64,000 bases of DNA, taken from assembly GCA_964482135.1 (NCBI GenBank), contig CAYZWF010000006.1, forward strand, positions 4,796-68,795. Direction: 5' to 3'. A model generated the notes under the pieces. The model saw only the letters and a list, made by a program, of their open reading frames with translations, was not told where the DNA came from and searched no databases. Below, in pieces: positions 8,741 to 17,212 of this stretch (within the stretch, counting starts at the first letter, position 1; the number at the start of each line of letters is the position of its first letter). The stretch comes from UBA11136 sp964482135 (GTDB lineage: Bacteria > Pseudomonadota > Alphaproteobacteria > UBA11136). Made by a program: the position numbers and the translations under genes.

Positions 8741-10176
8741 GCGCCACCCGCATCGTCTGTACCATCGGCCCGGTTACCAATAATGAACCGGCGCTACGCG
8801 ATCTGGCAGCGGCGGGAATGAACGTGGCCCGGCTCAATGGCTCCCACGGCGATCTTGACTGGCATGCCGCCGCTATCGCCCTGCTGCGCGAGGTGGCGCC
8901 CGAGATTCCGATTCTTCTCGATATTCCCGGACGCAAGATTCGCACCACCGACTTGGCTCACGAGCCCGAATTCGCGCGCGGCGATACGGTAATACTGACC
9001 ACCGAAGAAGGTCATGACGGTTCCGAAAAAGTGCCCGTCAACCGGGCCTCTTTGCATGAAGAGGTGAGCGCGGGCGACGTGATCCTGGCCGATGACGGCA
9101 CCTTGAAATTCAACGTGGAAAAGGTCACGGGACAAGACATCCATCTCCAGGCCGAAGGGCCGGGAAAGCTCAAGAGCCGCAAGGGAATCAACGTTCCCTC
9201 GCTCTCCCTGGCGGGTGAGGGGGTGACACAGCGTGACCGTGACATGATGGCCTTTGCCCGCGAACACGGCGTTGATTACATCGGTATCAGCTTCGTTGAT
9301 TCCGCCGAACATGTGAACGCGGTGCGCGAACTGTGCGGCGGTAACTGGCCGCGTATCGTCTCTAAGGTGGAAAACCAGGGCGGGCTGGATAATCTCGAAC
9401 AGATCGTGGAGGCCACCGATGCGGTAATGATCGACCGCGGTGATTTGTCGGTGGAAACCAATCTCGAAAACCTGGCTTTGTTCCAGAAACACATCCTCGA
9501 TGTATCCCGCGCCCACGGCAAGCCGGTGATTGTGGCCACGGAAATGCTCCATACCATGATCGAGAATTCCTTCCCCACCAAGGCCGAGGTTAGCGACATC
9601 ACCAATGCCGTTCTCGATGGCTGTTCCGCCGCCATGTTGTCGGGGGAGACGGCGGTGGGCGCCCACGCCACGGAATCGGTGGCGGTCATGCGGCGGGTCG
9701 CCGATGCCGCCGAAGCCGATCTTCAGGCGCGGCTCGACGACGGGCGCGAAGCGGCACGCCGCGGCGACCGGCCCACCAGCGTGCCTCAGGCCATGGAAGA
9801 TGCGGTGGCCTTGATCTGCCGTTCACTGCCCATCACCAAGATCGTCGCCGTGACTATCTCCGGCTATGCCGCCCGCATGACGGCGGCGCGGCGTCCCAGC
9901 CAGCCCATCATCGGCGTCAGCAACGACGCCATGGCGGCGCGCAGCTTCAACCTTTTCTGGGGCGCCCAGGGTGTGCATGTGGACATTCCCTTTTCCAAGA
10001 CCTCCACCGATCATGTGGTGAAATGCCTTGAGGAACTGTGGCGGCGCGGCATTCTCGACGACCATGACCTGATTTTGGTGACGGCCTTGGGCTATCCCCG
10101 CTCAGGCAACCGCATGAATCTTCTCCAGACCCATGCGGTCTGTGACCTTGTGGAATCCCTGAGCTGGAAAAAATAA
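8737..10176 (+). CDS. Divergent pyruvate kinase
   Basis: This 479-residue protein has the full pyruvate kinase layout, with a barrel, a lid domain and a C-terminal domain. It begins IVCTIGP and has the nucleotide/PEP residues of ARLNGSHG, the catalytic lysine in SKVEN (residue 210), the RGD metal-site aspartate (236) and the threonine of VATEML. Two signatures are changed. The usual D-T-K-G-P-E-I-R reads DIPGRKIR (62-69), and A-R-G-D reads DRGD (233-236). It is therefore probably active but specialised. Coupling by ATGA to sat suggests it restores ATP used for PAPS synthesis, or manages PEP, which is also the PseI substrate. Both ideas are inference. It is unlikely to be the main glycolytic enzyme, given its position. 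Confidence 0.8.
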   Translation: MSATRIVCTIGPVTNNEPALRDLAAAGMNVARLNGSHGDLDWHAAAIALLREVAPEIPILLDIPGRKIRTTDLAHEPEFARGDTVILTTEEGHDGSEKVPVNRASLHEEVSAGDVILADDGTLKFNVEKVTGQDIHLQAEGPGKLKSRKGINVPSLSLAGEGVTQRDRDMMAFAREHGVDYIGISFVDSAEHVNAVRELCGGNWPRIVSKVENQGGLDNLEQIVEATDAVMIDRGDLSVETNLENLALFQKHILDVSRAHGKPVIVATEMLHTMIENSFPTKAEVSDITNAVLDGCSAAMLSGETAVGAHATESVAVMRRVADAAEADLQARLDDGREAARRGDRPTSVPQAMEDAVALICRSLPITKIVAVTISGYAARMTAARRPSQPIIGVSNDAMAARSFNLFWGAQGVHVDIPFSKTSTDHVVKCLEELWRRGILDDHDLILVTALGYPRSGNRMNLLQTHAVCDLVESLSWKK

Positions 10177-10241
10177 GGTCTGGAAAAATAATTAAGCGCA
10201 GGAGATACCGGGCGGCTCCGCCGCTCTAGGAAAACGCCCTC

Positions 10242-12188
10242 ATGTGCGGTTTTGCCGGTTTCATTGACCTCGCCCGGCGTACGCCGGAAGCCGACCTTCT
10301 GGCGCGGGCCGAAGGCATGGCCGCGCGACTCTATCATCGTGGCCCCGACGGCGATGGTGTATGGGCCGATGCGGGCACCGGGCTGGGGCTGGGGCATCGC
10401 CGGCTTGCCATCCTCGATCTTTCTCCCGCCGGGCATCAGCCCATGGTTTCGGCCGATGGCCGTTATGTGATCGCTTATAACGGCGAGGTCTATAATTTCC
10501 CCGAACTGCGCGCCGAGTTGGAGGCTGGGGGCGTGGCCTTTCGTGGCAGCTGTGATACCGAGGTGGTGGTGGAAGCCATCGCCGCCTGGGGCCTTGAACG
10601 CGCGCTGGGGCGCATGGTGGGCATGTTCGCCTTTGCCCTGTGGGACAAGGCCGAACGCGTTCTTTGCTTGGCGTGTGACCGGCTCGGCATCAAACCGCTC
10701 TATTGGGGCCGTTGCGGGGAGCATTTTCTCTTTGCTTCCGAGATCAAGGCTCTGCGCGCCCATCCCGCCTGGACGGCAACGGTGGACCGGGACGCGCTGG
10801 CGGCGTATTTGCGCTTCGGCTATGTGCCGGCACCACGCAGTATCTATGCCGGCATTGCCAAACTTGAGGCGGGCACCTTCCTCACTCTGCGCGAGGGGGG
10901 CGAAGCGGAAATCCGGCGCTATTGGGATTTGCGGGAAATCACGCTTTCCTCCCGCGCCCGGCTACGGGACCTGGACGATGCGGAAGCCACCGACCGGCTC
11001 GACAGCCTTTTACGTGATGCGGTGAAGGGGCGTATGGTGGCCGACGTGCCGCTGGGGGCGTTTCTCTCCGGCGGCGTGGACAGTTCCACCGTCACCGCCC
11101 TGATGCAGGATCAGAGCTCGCGCCCGGTGGAAACTTTTTCCATCGGTTTTTCCGAGTCCGCTTTCGACGAATCGAGCGAGGCCGACGCCGTGGCCCGTCA
11201 TCTCGGCACCGATCATACGGAACTTATGGTTTCGCCCGCCGATGCGCGGGCGGTGATTCCCCATCTGCCGCATATCTATGACGAGCCCTTCGCCGATTCC
11301 TCCCAGATTCCCACTTATCTGGTGTCACGGCTGGCGCGTCACCGGGTGAGCGTGGCGCTGTCGGGGGATGGCGGCGATGAAATGTTCGCGGGCTATAACC
11401 GCCATCGTCTGGCGGCGGGGGTGTGGCCACGCCTGGGGCGAGTTCCCCCGGCGCTGAGGGGGATGGCCGCTTCCTGTCTGCGAACCCTTCCGCCACGGCT
11501 GTGGGATATGTTGTTCGCGCCTTCACCGAAACGTCTGCGCCATGTGCTTACTGGCGACCGCATGCACAAACTGGCGGCGGTGCTCGCCAGCGCTAATGAC
11601 GCCGATCTCTACGGGAGGCTGGTAAGCCAGTGGCCCGATCCGGAATCGCTGGTTGTTGAGGGCGCATGCGAGGGGGAACAAATATGGAATGATCCGGGCC
11701 TTGTGCGCGACCTGCCGGATCTCATGGCGCGCATGCGTTACATGGACACGGTGGGCTACCTTCCCGGAGATATCCTGACCAAGCTCGATCGTGCCAGCAT
11801 GGCCGTCAGCCTTGAGGCCCGGGTGCCGCTCATCGACCATCGGGTGGCGGAATTTGCCGCCGGCGTGCCTCCGCATATGCTGATCCGGGGGCGGCGCGGC
11901 AAATGGCTGTTGCGTCAGGTGCTGCACCGTTATGTGCCGGAGGAACTGGTAACGCGCCCCAAGACCGGCTTCGGTGTGCCTCTTGATTCCTGGTTACGGG
12001 GACCGCTGCGCGACTGGGCCGAGGGCCTGTTATCGCGGTCGCGACTCGAGGAAGAGGGATTCTTCGCACCCGTGCCGGTACGCCGGGTGTGGAAGGAACA
12101 TCTTTCGGGACGCCGCAATCATCAGCACAAGCTGTGGGCGGTGCTCATGTTCCAGGCCTGGTACACGGGCGAACATTCCCTGAATTGA
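10242..12188 (+). CDS. asnB: Asparagine synthase-like glutamine amidotransferase (second copy)
   Basis: This 648-residue enzyme starts MCGFAGFIDLA (nucleophile Cys2), followed by YHRGPDGDGVW in the glutaminase domain. Its synthase domain has FLSGGVDSSTVTAL and LSGDGGDEMFAGYNRH. It is longer than the copy at 3885 and clearly diverged from it, so it is a paralogue with another acceptor rather than a recent duplicate. Proteins of this length are common in exopolysaccharide and O-antigen loci. The 65-bp gap after the pyruvate kinase gene contains a short GC hairpin without a T-run. It is the last gene of the plus-strand run and converges on the mlaF-like gene. Confidence 0.84.
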   Translation: MCGFAGFIDLARRTPEADLLARAEGMAARLYHRGPDGDGVWADAGTGLGLGHRRLAILDLSPAGHQPMVSADGRYVIAYNGEVYNFPELRAELEAGGVAFRGSCDTEVVVEAIAAWGLERALGRMVGMFAFALWDKAERVLCLACDRLGIKPLYWGRCGEHFLFASEIKALRAHPAWTATVDRDALAAYLRFGYVPAPRSIYAGIAKLEAGTFLTLREGGEAEIRRYWDLREITLSSRARLRDLDDAEATDRLDSLLRDAVKGRMVADVPLGAFLSGGVDSSTVTALMQDQSSRPVETFSIGFSESAFDESSEADAVARHLGTDHTELMVSPADARAVIPHLPHIYDEPFADSSQIPTYLVSRLARHRVSVALSGDGGDEMFAGYNRHRLAAGVWPRLGRVPPALRGMAASCLRTLPPRLWDMLFAPSPKRLRHVLTGDRMHKLAAVLASANDADLYGRLVSQWPDPESLVVEGACEGEQIWNDPGLVRDLPDLMARMRYMDTVGYLPGDILTKLDRASMAVSLEARVPLIDHRVAEFAAGVPPHMLIRGRRGKWLLRQVLHRYVPEELVTRPKTGFGVPLDSWLRGPLRDWAEGLLSRSRLEEEGFFAPVPVRRVWKEHLSGRRNHQHKLWAVLMFQAWYTGEHSLN

Positions 12189-12221
12189 CGCTGCGGGACA
12201 TGGCCTCTCAGTATTGTCTTC

Positions 12222-13064
12222 TCAGCCTGCCGCCGCCCTCTTATGGAGAACCGGCATGAGATCGAAATAGGGACGGATCAGCGGCGAGTCCGATGATTCG
12301 AATTCCGCGAAGGGACCATCGAAAGACACCAGCCCCTCATGCAGCATCACGGTGCGCGGCTGGAGGCGGCCCAGCAGATCCTTGTCATGGGTAATGATCA
12401 CCGTGGTTCGTTCAGGGCCGCCGGTTTTGCGGTCGAAATGGGTGGCGAGAATCAGATCCTGGATCTGAACCGCGCTGCTGGGGTCGAGTCCGGTGGTGGG
12501 TTCGTCGTAGAAGATGACATTCGGGTCCATGGACAGCGCCCGGGCCACGGCAAGGCGTTTGGCCATGCCGCCGGAAAGGTCGTTGGTGTCGGTGTTGAGA
12601 AAATCGTCGTCAGTGGGTAGGGCCACCGCCGTCAATACCGAGCGCGCGATGGGACGGATGGCGTTGTCACCGAGCTCTCTCACCTCTTCGAGCCAGAGGC
12701 TGATATTGTCGTAGACGGTACCCGAGAACAGCGCATTGTTCTGAAAGACCACACCCCAATGGGTATGGATGGTGTCGAGTTCCGCATCATCAAGGAGCGA
12801 CGGGTCCACCAGCGCTGCCCCGGGTTGTTCGTGGTCGGCCACCAGGATGCGGCCGGCATCGGGGGAAAGCAGGCCCAGGATGTGGTTGAGAAGCACCGTC
12901 TTGCCGCAGCCCGACCCGCCGACCACGGCCACCACCTCGCCGCGGTGTATTTCCAGATCTACCCCGCGCAGCACATGATGGTCGTCGAAGGCCCCCCACA
13001 GGCCTTCCACGCAAATCTCCACGGCCTGTACAGCTTCGTTGCCTGCTTGCCTCTTGTTACCCAT
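12222..13064 (-). CDS. MlaF-like ABC transporter ATPase (MCE-type lipid transport)
   Basis: This 280-residue ABC ATPase has Walker A GGSGCGKT, a Q-loop VVFQNNALFSGTVYDNIS, signature LSGGMAKR and Walker B NVIFYDEPTTGLDP. The FQNNALFSGTVYDNI wording and the L-S-G-G-M-x-K-R signature are characteristic of the MlaF/Ttg2A ATPases, which drive phospholipid transport between the inner and outer membrane through MlaE and an MCE protein. No MlaE-like permease, MlaD-like or MlaC-like gene is next to it, so it is an orphan here and may serve partners encoded elsewhere. The start is ATG at 13064. It is divergent from the response-regulator gene across about 220 bp. Confidence 0.8.
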   Translation of the reverse strand: MGNKRQAGNEAVQAVEICVEGLWGAFDDHHVLRGVDLEIHRGEVVAVVGGSGCGKTVLLNHILGLLSPDAGRILVADHEQPGAALVDPSLLDDAELDTIHTHWGVVFQNNALFSGTVYDNISLWLEEVRELGDNAIRPIARSVLTAVALPTDDDFLNTDTNDLSGGMAKRLAVARALSMDPNVIFYDEPTTGLDPSSAVQIQDLILATHFDRKTGGPERTTVIITHDKDLLGRLQPRTVMLHEGLVSFDGPFAEFESSDSPLIRPYFDLMPVLHKRAAAG

Positions 13065-13287
13065 GGAGCCAGACTACACGAAGCGTCGCCCCCATACACG
13101 TCCCGGGACGAAACGGGGATGGCAAAACGGGGCGGGTTGAAAACATTTCCAGACAGCCCCATGTTTAGTGAGCTTCGTCACAGACAATGACAATGGTTGT
13201 TGTGGTAATGAAGGCTCTCTGCCTTCGGGCTGAGTTCCCTGGGCACTTCGCCTGAAAGCCCCGGCAAGAGTAATTTTGGAGGAAACC

Positions 13288-13674
13288 ATGACGGATTTTT
13301 CCAGTTTGAAAGTTCTGGTGGCGGATGACGACCAGCTTTTTCTCGATTTTGTTAAAATGGTCCTGAACGATTTGACAATCCGGGATGTGGTTTCCGTGGG
13401 TGACGGCGCCGATGCGGTCCGTAAAATTATCGAAACCGAGCAGGATTTTGATCTTGTGGTCTGCGACTATGAGATGCCCGGTTTCAGCGGCATGGATGTC
13501 TTTCGTCTTATCCGCAAGGCGAATATTCCGACAAAATTCGTGATGATTACCGCCCGTGACCGTAGCGAGGACGCGGAAACCATCTCCGGCGGCGGCTGTG
13601 AAAACTTTATTGCCAAGCCCGTTGAGCCTAAGACGCTTCGTGACACGCTGGAGGCTATCCTTCAGGAGAGCTGA
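13288..13674 (+). CDS. Single-domain CheY-like response regulator
   Basis: The 128-residue protein is just a receiver domain. It has the acidic pair in VLVADDDQ, the phospho-acceptor aspartate in VVCDYEMPGFSG, a conserved threonine in MITARD and the lysine in FIAKPVEP. No output domain follows. It should relay phosphate or bind a partner in a two-component pathway; the sensor is unknown. ATG 13288 is preceded by a strong GGAGGA at 13278-13283, which rules out the TTG at 13276 as the start. A broken sensor-kinase remnant lies just downstream on the other strand, but its relation to this regulator is unproven. Confidence 0.83.
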   Translation: MTDFSSLKVLVADDDQLFLDFVKMVLNDLTIRDVVSVGDGADAVRKIIETEQDFDLVVCDYEMPGFSGMDVFRLIRKANIPTKFVMITARDRSEDAETISGGGCENFIAKPVEPKTLRDTLEAILQES

Positions 13675-13754
13675 AAAGATTCGTTGCGGGGGGCAAAGAA
13701 TAAAAACACGGCCTGCCATAGGGCGGACCTGTGGTGTGTTTTCTTGAGGTTCTC

Positions 13755-14352
13755 TTACGAAGCCCCGTCCAATACCTCGCGCACCCTGAAGGCCAGCTCA
13801 TCTTTCCGGTAGGGCTTGAGAATCATGGGAAACGTTACGTCCCCCTTCATTTTTTCCCTTATTTCATCGGGATTATAGCCGGTGCATAAAAGCACCCCTA
13901 TATCCGGGTCGAGCTTCCGGGCTTTTTTGGCAAGTTCCACCCCGGACATGCCGCCTGGCATGACTACGTCGGTGAGCAAGAGGTGAATTTTTTTCCCGCC
14001 CTGCTGACCTTGACCTCCACGGGAAACACGGTGCCGTCCTTGCGCTGGTGGGTGCTCTCGAAGCGTTTGGACCGGACCCGGCGCAGCTCTTCCCAGTGCA
14101 GGGGCCATCCCTTGTGAGAGGCATTGGGATCAATGTCGGGGATGGACATGCCGACGAGCTCTTCCCTGGCATAGCCAAGGTCTTCGCAAGCGGCATTGTT
14201 GGCATAAAAAATCCGTGCATCCCGGGTCATGCCGTAATAGGCGTCCCGGGTATGATCAAGCGAGAACTGAGACAGCTCCAGGGCCTTGTCAGCCTTTTTG
14301 AAGTATCTGAACACGGCGAGATCTTCCCCCGTGCGGTATTGTGCATAAATTC
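13755..14352 (-). pseudogene. Remnant of a hybrid sensor kinase (PAS fused out of frame to half a receiver)
   Basis: The minus strand keeps two pieces in different frames. From about 14352 to 13990 a PAS domain reads DHTRDAYYGMTRDARIFYAN, then GYAREELVGMSIPDIDP and KDGTVFPVEVKVS. From about 14005 to 13755 the C-terminal half of a receiver domain reads HLLLTDVVMPGGMSGVELAKK, LLCTGYNPDEI and ILKPYRKDELAFRVREVL. The end of the PAS region, the HisKA and ATPase domains and the start of the receiver are absent, and the junction lies beside a run of seven A (minus strand) near 13990. The upstream frame is closed by a stop near 14352. This is a deletion derivative of a PAS-kinase-receiver protein and has no plausible intact product. 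Confidence 0.75.
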
Positions 14353-14571
14353 ACTGTGCTTTGGTAGAAAAAGCTCACCCGGGCCGGTACGCCGCGGCAG
14401 GCGGGACATAACGCGCCGTTTCAATATGGAGAGATGCAAAAACTGGGGGTTTACGGGTGTTGTGCGGGGAAGCCAGGCAGCTCTCGTTAACGGTAAATTT
14501 CAGGGCGTGGATGGAAATATCCGATACGTCGAACAGCTTCGAAAGGGCATATTTCTTTAGTAAGAATAAAG

Positions 14572-16967
14572 CGGAGACAAAGCATGTCCGATAAAGAATT
14601 ATTACAAAATAAAACGGAAAAAGAGGTTCTTAGAGTCTACCAAAAAGTAAACCCCTCCACATACCCGATCGAAGAAGACCCCAAGGAATACCGGCGCAGA
14701 ATGGATTTCATGGAGGACCTGTTTCTCCATCGCCTTAATTTTCCACCTAAAATGTTCAAGGATGCGACCCTTCTCGACTTCGGAACAGGGACCGGAGAGA
14801 ACTCGCTGTTTTATCTGGTGGCAGGGGCTTCGTGTACCTTTGTGGAAATGAACCAGCTGGCCTGCCAGAGAGCCGAAAAATTATTTAAACAATTTTCTTC
14901 AGAGTCATCAAAATGGGAAATCGTCAACGAGTCCCTTTTCGATTTTAACAGCGACGAATCATACGACATCGTTATTTCTAACGGTGTTATTCACACCACA
15001 TCGGACAAGGAAAAGGCGATTGAAATAAAGTCCAAGCACTTGAAAAACGGGGGTTTCCTCGTTCTTGGCATCGCCAATTCCGCGGGCTCATTCCAACGCA
15101 ACCTGCAACGGGCCATTCTCTATCATTTCGCCACAAGTGACGAAGATATTGCCTCTCTTGCCGAGGAACTGTTCGCCGACCATTTGGATCGTGCCGAAAA
15201 ATTCAGTAGCCGGGACAGGAAGGCGATCATATACGATTCTTACGTAAATCCTAAACTCGATACTCCGAGCGTATCGGAAATTTTGAATTGGTTTTCAAAG
15301 AACGGCCTGGTCATGTATTCGTCATGGCCGCCCATCATCCCGGCGATTCTTGGTGATCCGGCGGACAGAAAACCGTTGCCGCTCGAAGACTTTCCCAGCC
15401 TGATGAGCCTTGCGGAAATTATCTATTTAAGTCATTCCGACGATGATGCGATCGTCTTGGCCGAAACCGAAAAAGGAATGGAGCCGGCCATTAAATCGTT
15501 TAAGGAGATTGTCGATTTGCTGAGTGATGTGACACCCAATGGGCGCATCGAAGTTGATGATGCCATTAAAAAAATCGATACATTCCAGGCGGGAGAAAAA
15601 AGATTAGATCCGTATCTTCCTCATATGGACAGGCTGACGAACGCTCTGGAAGAAACCAAATGTATTATTGAGGCCCTCAAAAAAGATGACATCAATGGTG
15701 TCAAAAAATGCATCGAAGATACAAAAGTGCTTTTTAAGGGAACACATGGATTGGGAATGAGCTGGTATATCGGGTATAAGCGCTAAATAAAAATAAGACG
15801 GAGACAAAGCATGTCCGATAAAGAATTATTACAAAATAAAACGGAAAAAGAGGTTCTTAGAGTCTACCAAAAAGTAAACCCCTCCACATACCCGATCGAA
15901 GAAGACCCCAAGGAATACCGGCGCAGAATGGATTTCATGGAGGACCTGTTTCTCCATCGCCTTAATTTTCCACCTAAAATGTTCAAGGATGCGACCCTTC
16001 TCGACTTCGGAACAGGGACCGGAGAGAACTCGCTGTTTTATCTGGTGGCAGGGGCTTCGTGTACCTTTGTGGAAATGAACCAGCTGGCCTGCCAGAGAGC
16101 CGAAAAATTATTTAAACAATTTTCTTCAGAGTCATCAAAATGGGAAATCGTCAACGAGTCCCTTTTCGATTTTAACAGCGACGAATCATACGACATCGTT
16201 ATTTCTAACGGTGTTATTCACACCACATCGGACAAGGAAAAGGCGATTGAAATAAAGTCCAAGCACTTGAAAAACGGGGGTTTCCTCGTTCTTGGCATCG
16301 CCAATTCCGCGGGCTCATTCCAACGCAACCTGCAACGGGCCATTCTCTATCATTTCGCCACAAGTGACGAAGATATTGCCTCTCTTGCCGAGGAACTGTT
16401 CGCCGACCATTTGGATCGTGCCGAAAAATTCAGTAGCCGGGACAGGAAGGCGATCATATACGATTCTTACGTAAATCCTAAACTCGATACTCCGAGCGTA
16501 TCGGAAATTTTGAATTGGTTTTCAAAGAACGGCCTGGTCATGTATTCGTCATGGCCGCCCATCATCCCGGCGATTCTTGGTGATCCGGCGGACAGAAAAC
16601 CGTTGCCGCTCGAAGACTTTCCCAGCCTGATGAGCCTTGCGGAAATTATCTATTTAAGTCATTCCGACGATGATGCGATCGTCTTGGCCGAAACCGAAAA
16701 AGGAATGGAGCCGGCCATTAAATCGTTTAAGGAGATTGTCGATTTGCTGAGTGATGTGACACCCAATGGGCGCATCGAAGTTGATGATGCCATTAAAAAA
16801 ATCGATACATTCCAGGCGGGAGAAAAAAGATTAGATCCGTATCTTCCTCATATGGACAGGCTGACGAACGCTCTGGAAGAAACCAAATGTATTATTGAGG
16901 CCCTCAAAAAAGATGACATCAATGGTGTCAAAAAATGCATCGAAGATACAAAAGTGCTTTTTAAGGG
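14572..16967 (+). repeat. Tandem 1227-bp duplication carrying a methyltransferase gene
   Basis: Bases 14572-15740 recur at 15799-16967 with an offset of exactly 1227. I saw no mismatch when reading the two copies side by side (about 1169 bp). The match starts at CGGAGACAAAGC, just before each ATG, and breaks at TTTTTAAGGG. After that the last 45 or so coding bases differ at several scattered positions. The sharp change from identical to diverged sequence suggests unequal crossing-over or gene conversion rather than simple recent duplication. The repeated DNA looks more AT-rich than its neighbours. Confidence 0.93.
14584..15786 (+). CDS. SAM-dependent methyltransferase, duplicate copy A
   Basis: This 400-residue class I methyltransferase has motif I in LLDFGTGTGENSLFYLVAG (about residues 62-80), an acidic FVEMNQ strand end, and YDIVISNGVIHTT as the motif IV region. 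About 70 residues precede the SAM fold. The last 150 residues are helical and charged without a family I recognise. The substrate is unknown; the fold and context suggest a glycan, lipid or carrier-bound acyl group. The start ATG follows CGGAGACAAAGC, a reasonable ribosome-binding site. It ends GMSWYIGYKR, and this tail is the only protein difference from copy B. The AT-rich codon use by eye points to horizontal origin. Confidence 0.85.
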   Translation: MSDKELLQNKTEKEVLRVYQKVNPSTYPIEEDPKEYRRRMDFMEDLFLHRLNFPPKMFKDATLLDFGTGTGENSLFYLVAGASCTFVEMNQLACQRAEKLFKQFSSESSKWEIVNESLFDFNSDESYDIVISNGVIHTTSDKEKAIEIKSKHLKNGGFLVLGIANSAGSFQRNLQRAILYHFATSDEDIASLAEELFADHLDRAEKFSSRDRKAIIYDSYVNPKLDTPSVSEILNWFSKNGLVMYSSWPPIIPAILGDPADRKPLPLEDFPSLMSLAEIIYLSHSDDDAIVLAETEKGMEPAIKSFKEIVDLLSDVTPNGRIEVDDAIKKIDTFQAGEKRLDPYLPHMDRLTNALEETKCIIEALKKDDINGVKKCIEDTKVLFKGTHGLGMSWYIGYKR

Positions 16968-17013
16968 CACGCACGGATTGGGAATGAATTGGTATATCGG
17001 GTATAAAGCTTGA
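15811..17013 (+). CDS. SAM-dependent methyltransferase, duplicate copy B
   Basis: The protein equals copy A over its first 390 residues and differs only at the end (GMNWYIGYKA against GMSWYIGYKR). It starts 24 bases after the copy A stop with the same ribosome-binding site, so both copies should be translated from one transcript at similar rates. Two near-identical enzymes would mainly raise dosage unless the C-terminal change matters. About 200 bp separate it from the acyl carrier protein gene, including a 12-bp direct repeat. An assembly artefact is unlikely because the 3' ends differ, but read depth would settle it. Confidence 0.85.
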   Translation: MSDKELLQNKTEKEVLRVYQKVNPSTYPIEEDPKEYRRRMDFMEDLFLHRLNFPPKMFKDATLLDFGTGTGENSLFYLVAGASCTFVEMNQLACQRAEKLFKQFSSESSKWEIVNESLFDFNSDESYDIVISNGVIHTTSDKEKAIEIKSKHLKNGGFLVLGIANSAGSFQRNLQRAILYHFATSDEDIASLAEELFADHLDRAEKFSSRDRKAIIYDSYVNPKLDTPSVSEILNWFSKNGLVMYSSWPPIIPAILGDPADRKPLPLEDFPSLMSLAEIIYLSHSDDDAIVLAETEKGMEPAIKSFKEIVDLLSDVTPNGRIEVDDAIKKIDTFQAGEKRLDPYLPHMDRLTNALEETKCIIEALKKDDINGVKKCIEDTKVLFKGTHGLGMNWYIGYKA

Positions 17014-17091
17014 CTGCGTACCAAGAATCTCTAAACCAGGAATTCCCGCGCTTGGACAAAATAGGGCGCTGGTCGTTTTCTTCTTTTCTTT

Positions 17092-17115
17092 CTGTCCATA
17101 TCACTGTCCATATCA
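17092..17115. repeat. Perfect tandem 12-bp repeat upstream of the ACP gene
   Basis: CTGTCCATATCA occurs twice back to back at 17092-17103 and 17104-17115 and is followed by AAATAAAAATG. It lies in the 200-bp gap between methyltransferase copy B and the acyl carrier protein gene. Spacing of about one helical turn would suit a direct-repeat operator or activator site for the ACP operon. No function is shown, and I see no strong sigma-70 promoter next to it. Confidence 0.5.
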
Positions 17116-17212
17116 AATAAAAATGTTTGGCGCTTGCCCCCGGGACTGGATCAAACTGGACGCCAATCAGAATCGGCTAAATTGATTTTATTCTCAGGAG
17201 ATTTTACCAGGC

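Noticed and set aside
10200..10235. GC-rich hairpin before the second asnB, considered as a terminator
   Set aside because: The stem is short and no T-run follows. It may be only a leader structure.
14353..14571. Possible extra coding remnant upstream of the duplicated methyltransferase
   Set aside because: A stop-free minus-strand frame exists, but it has no motif I recognise and no start, so the stretch is left unannotated.
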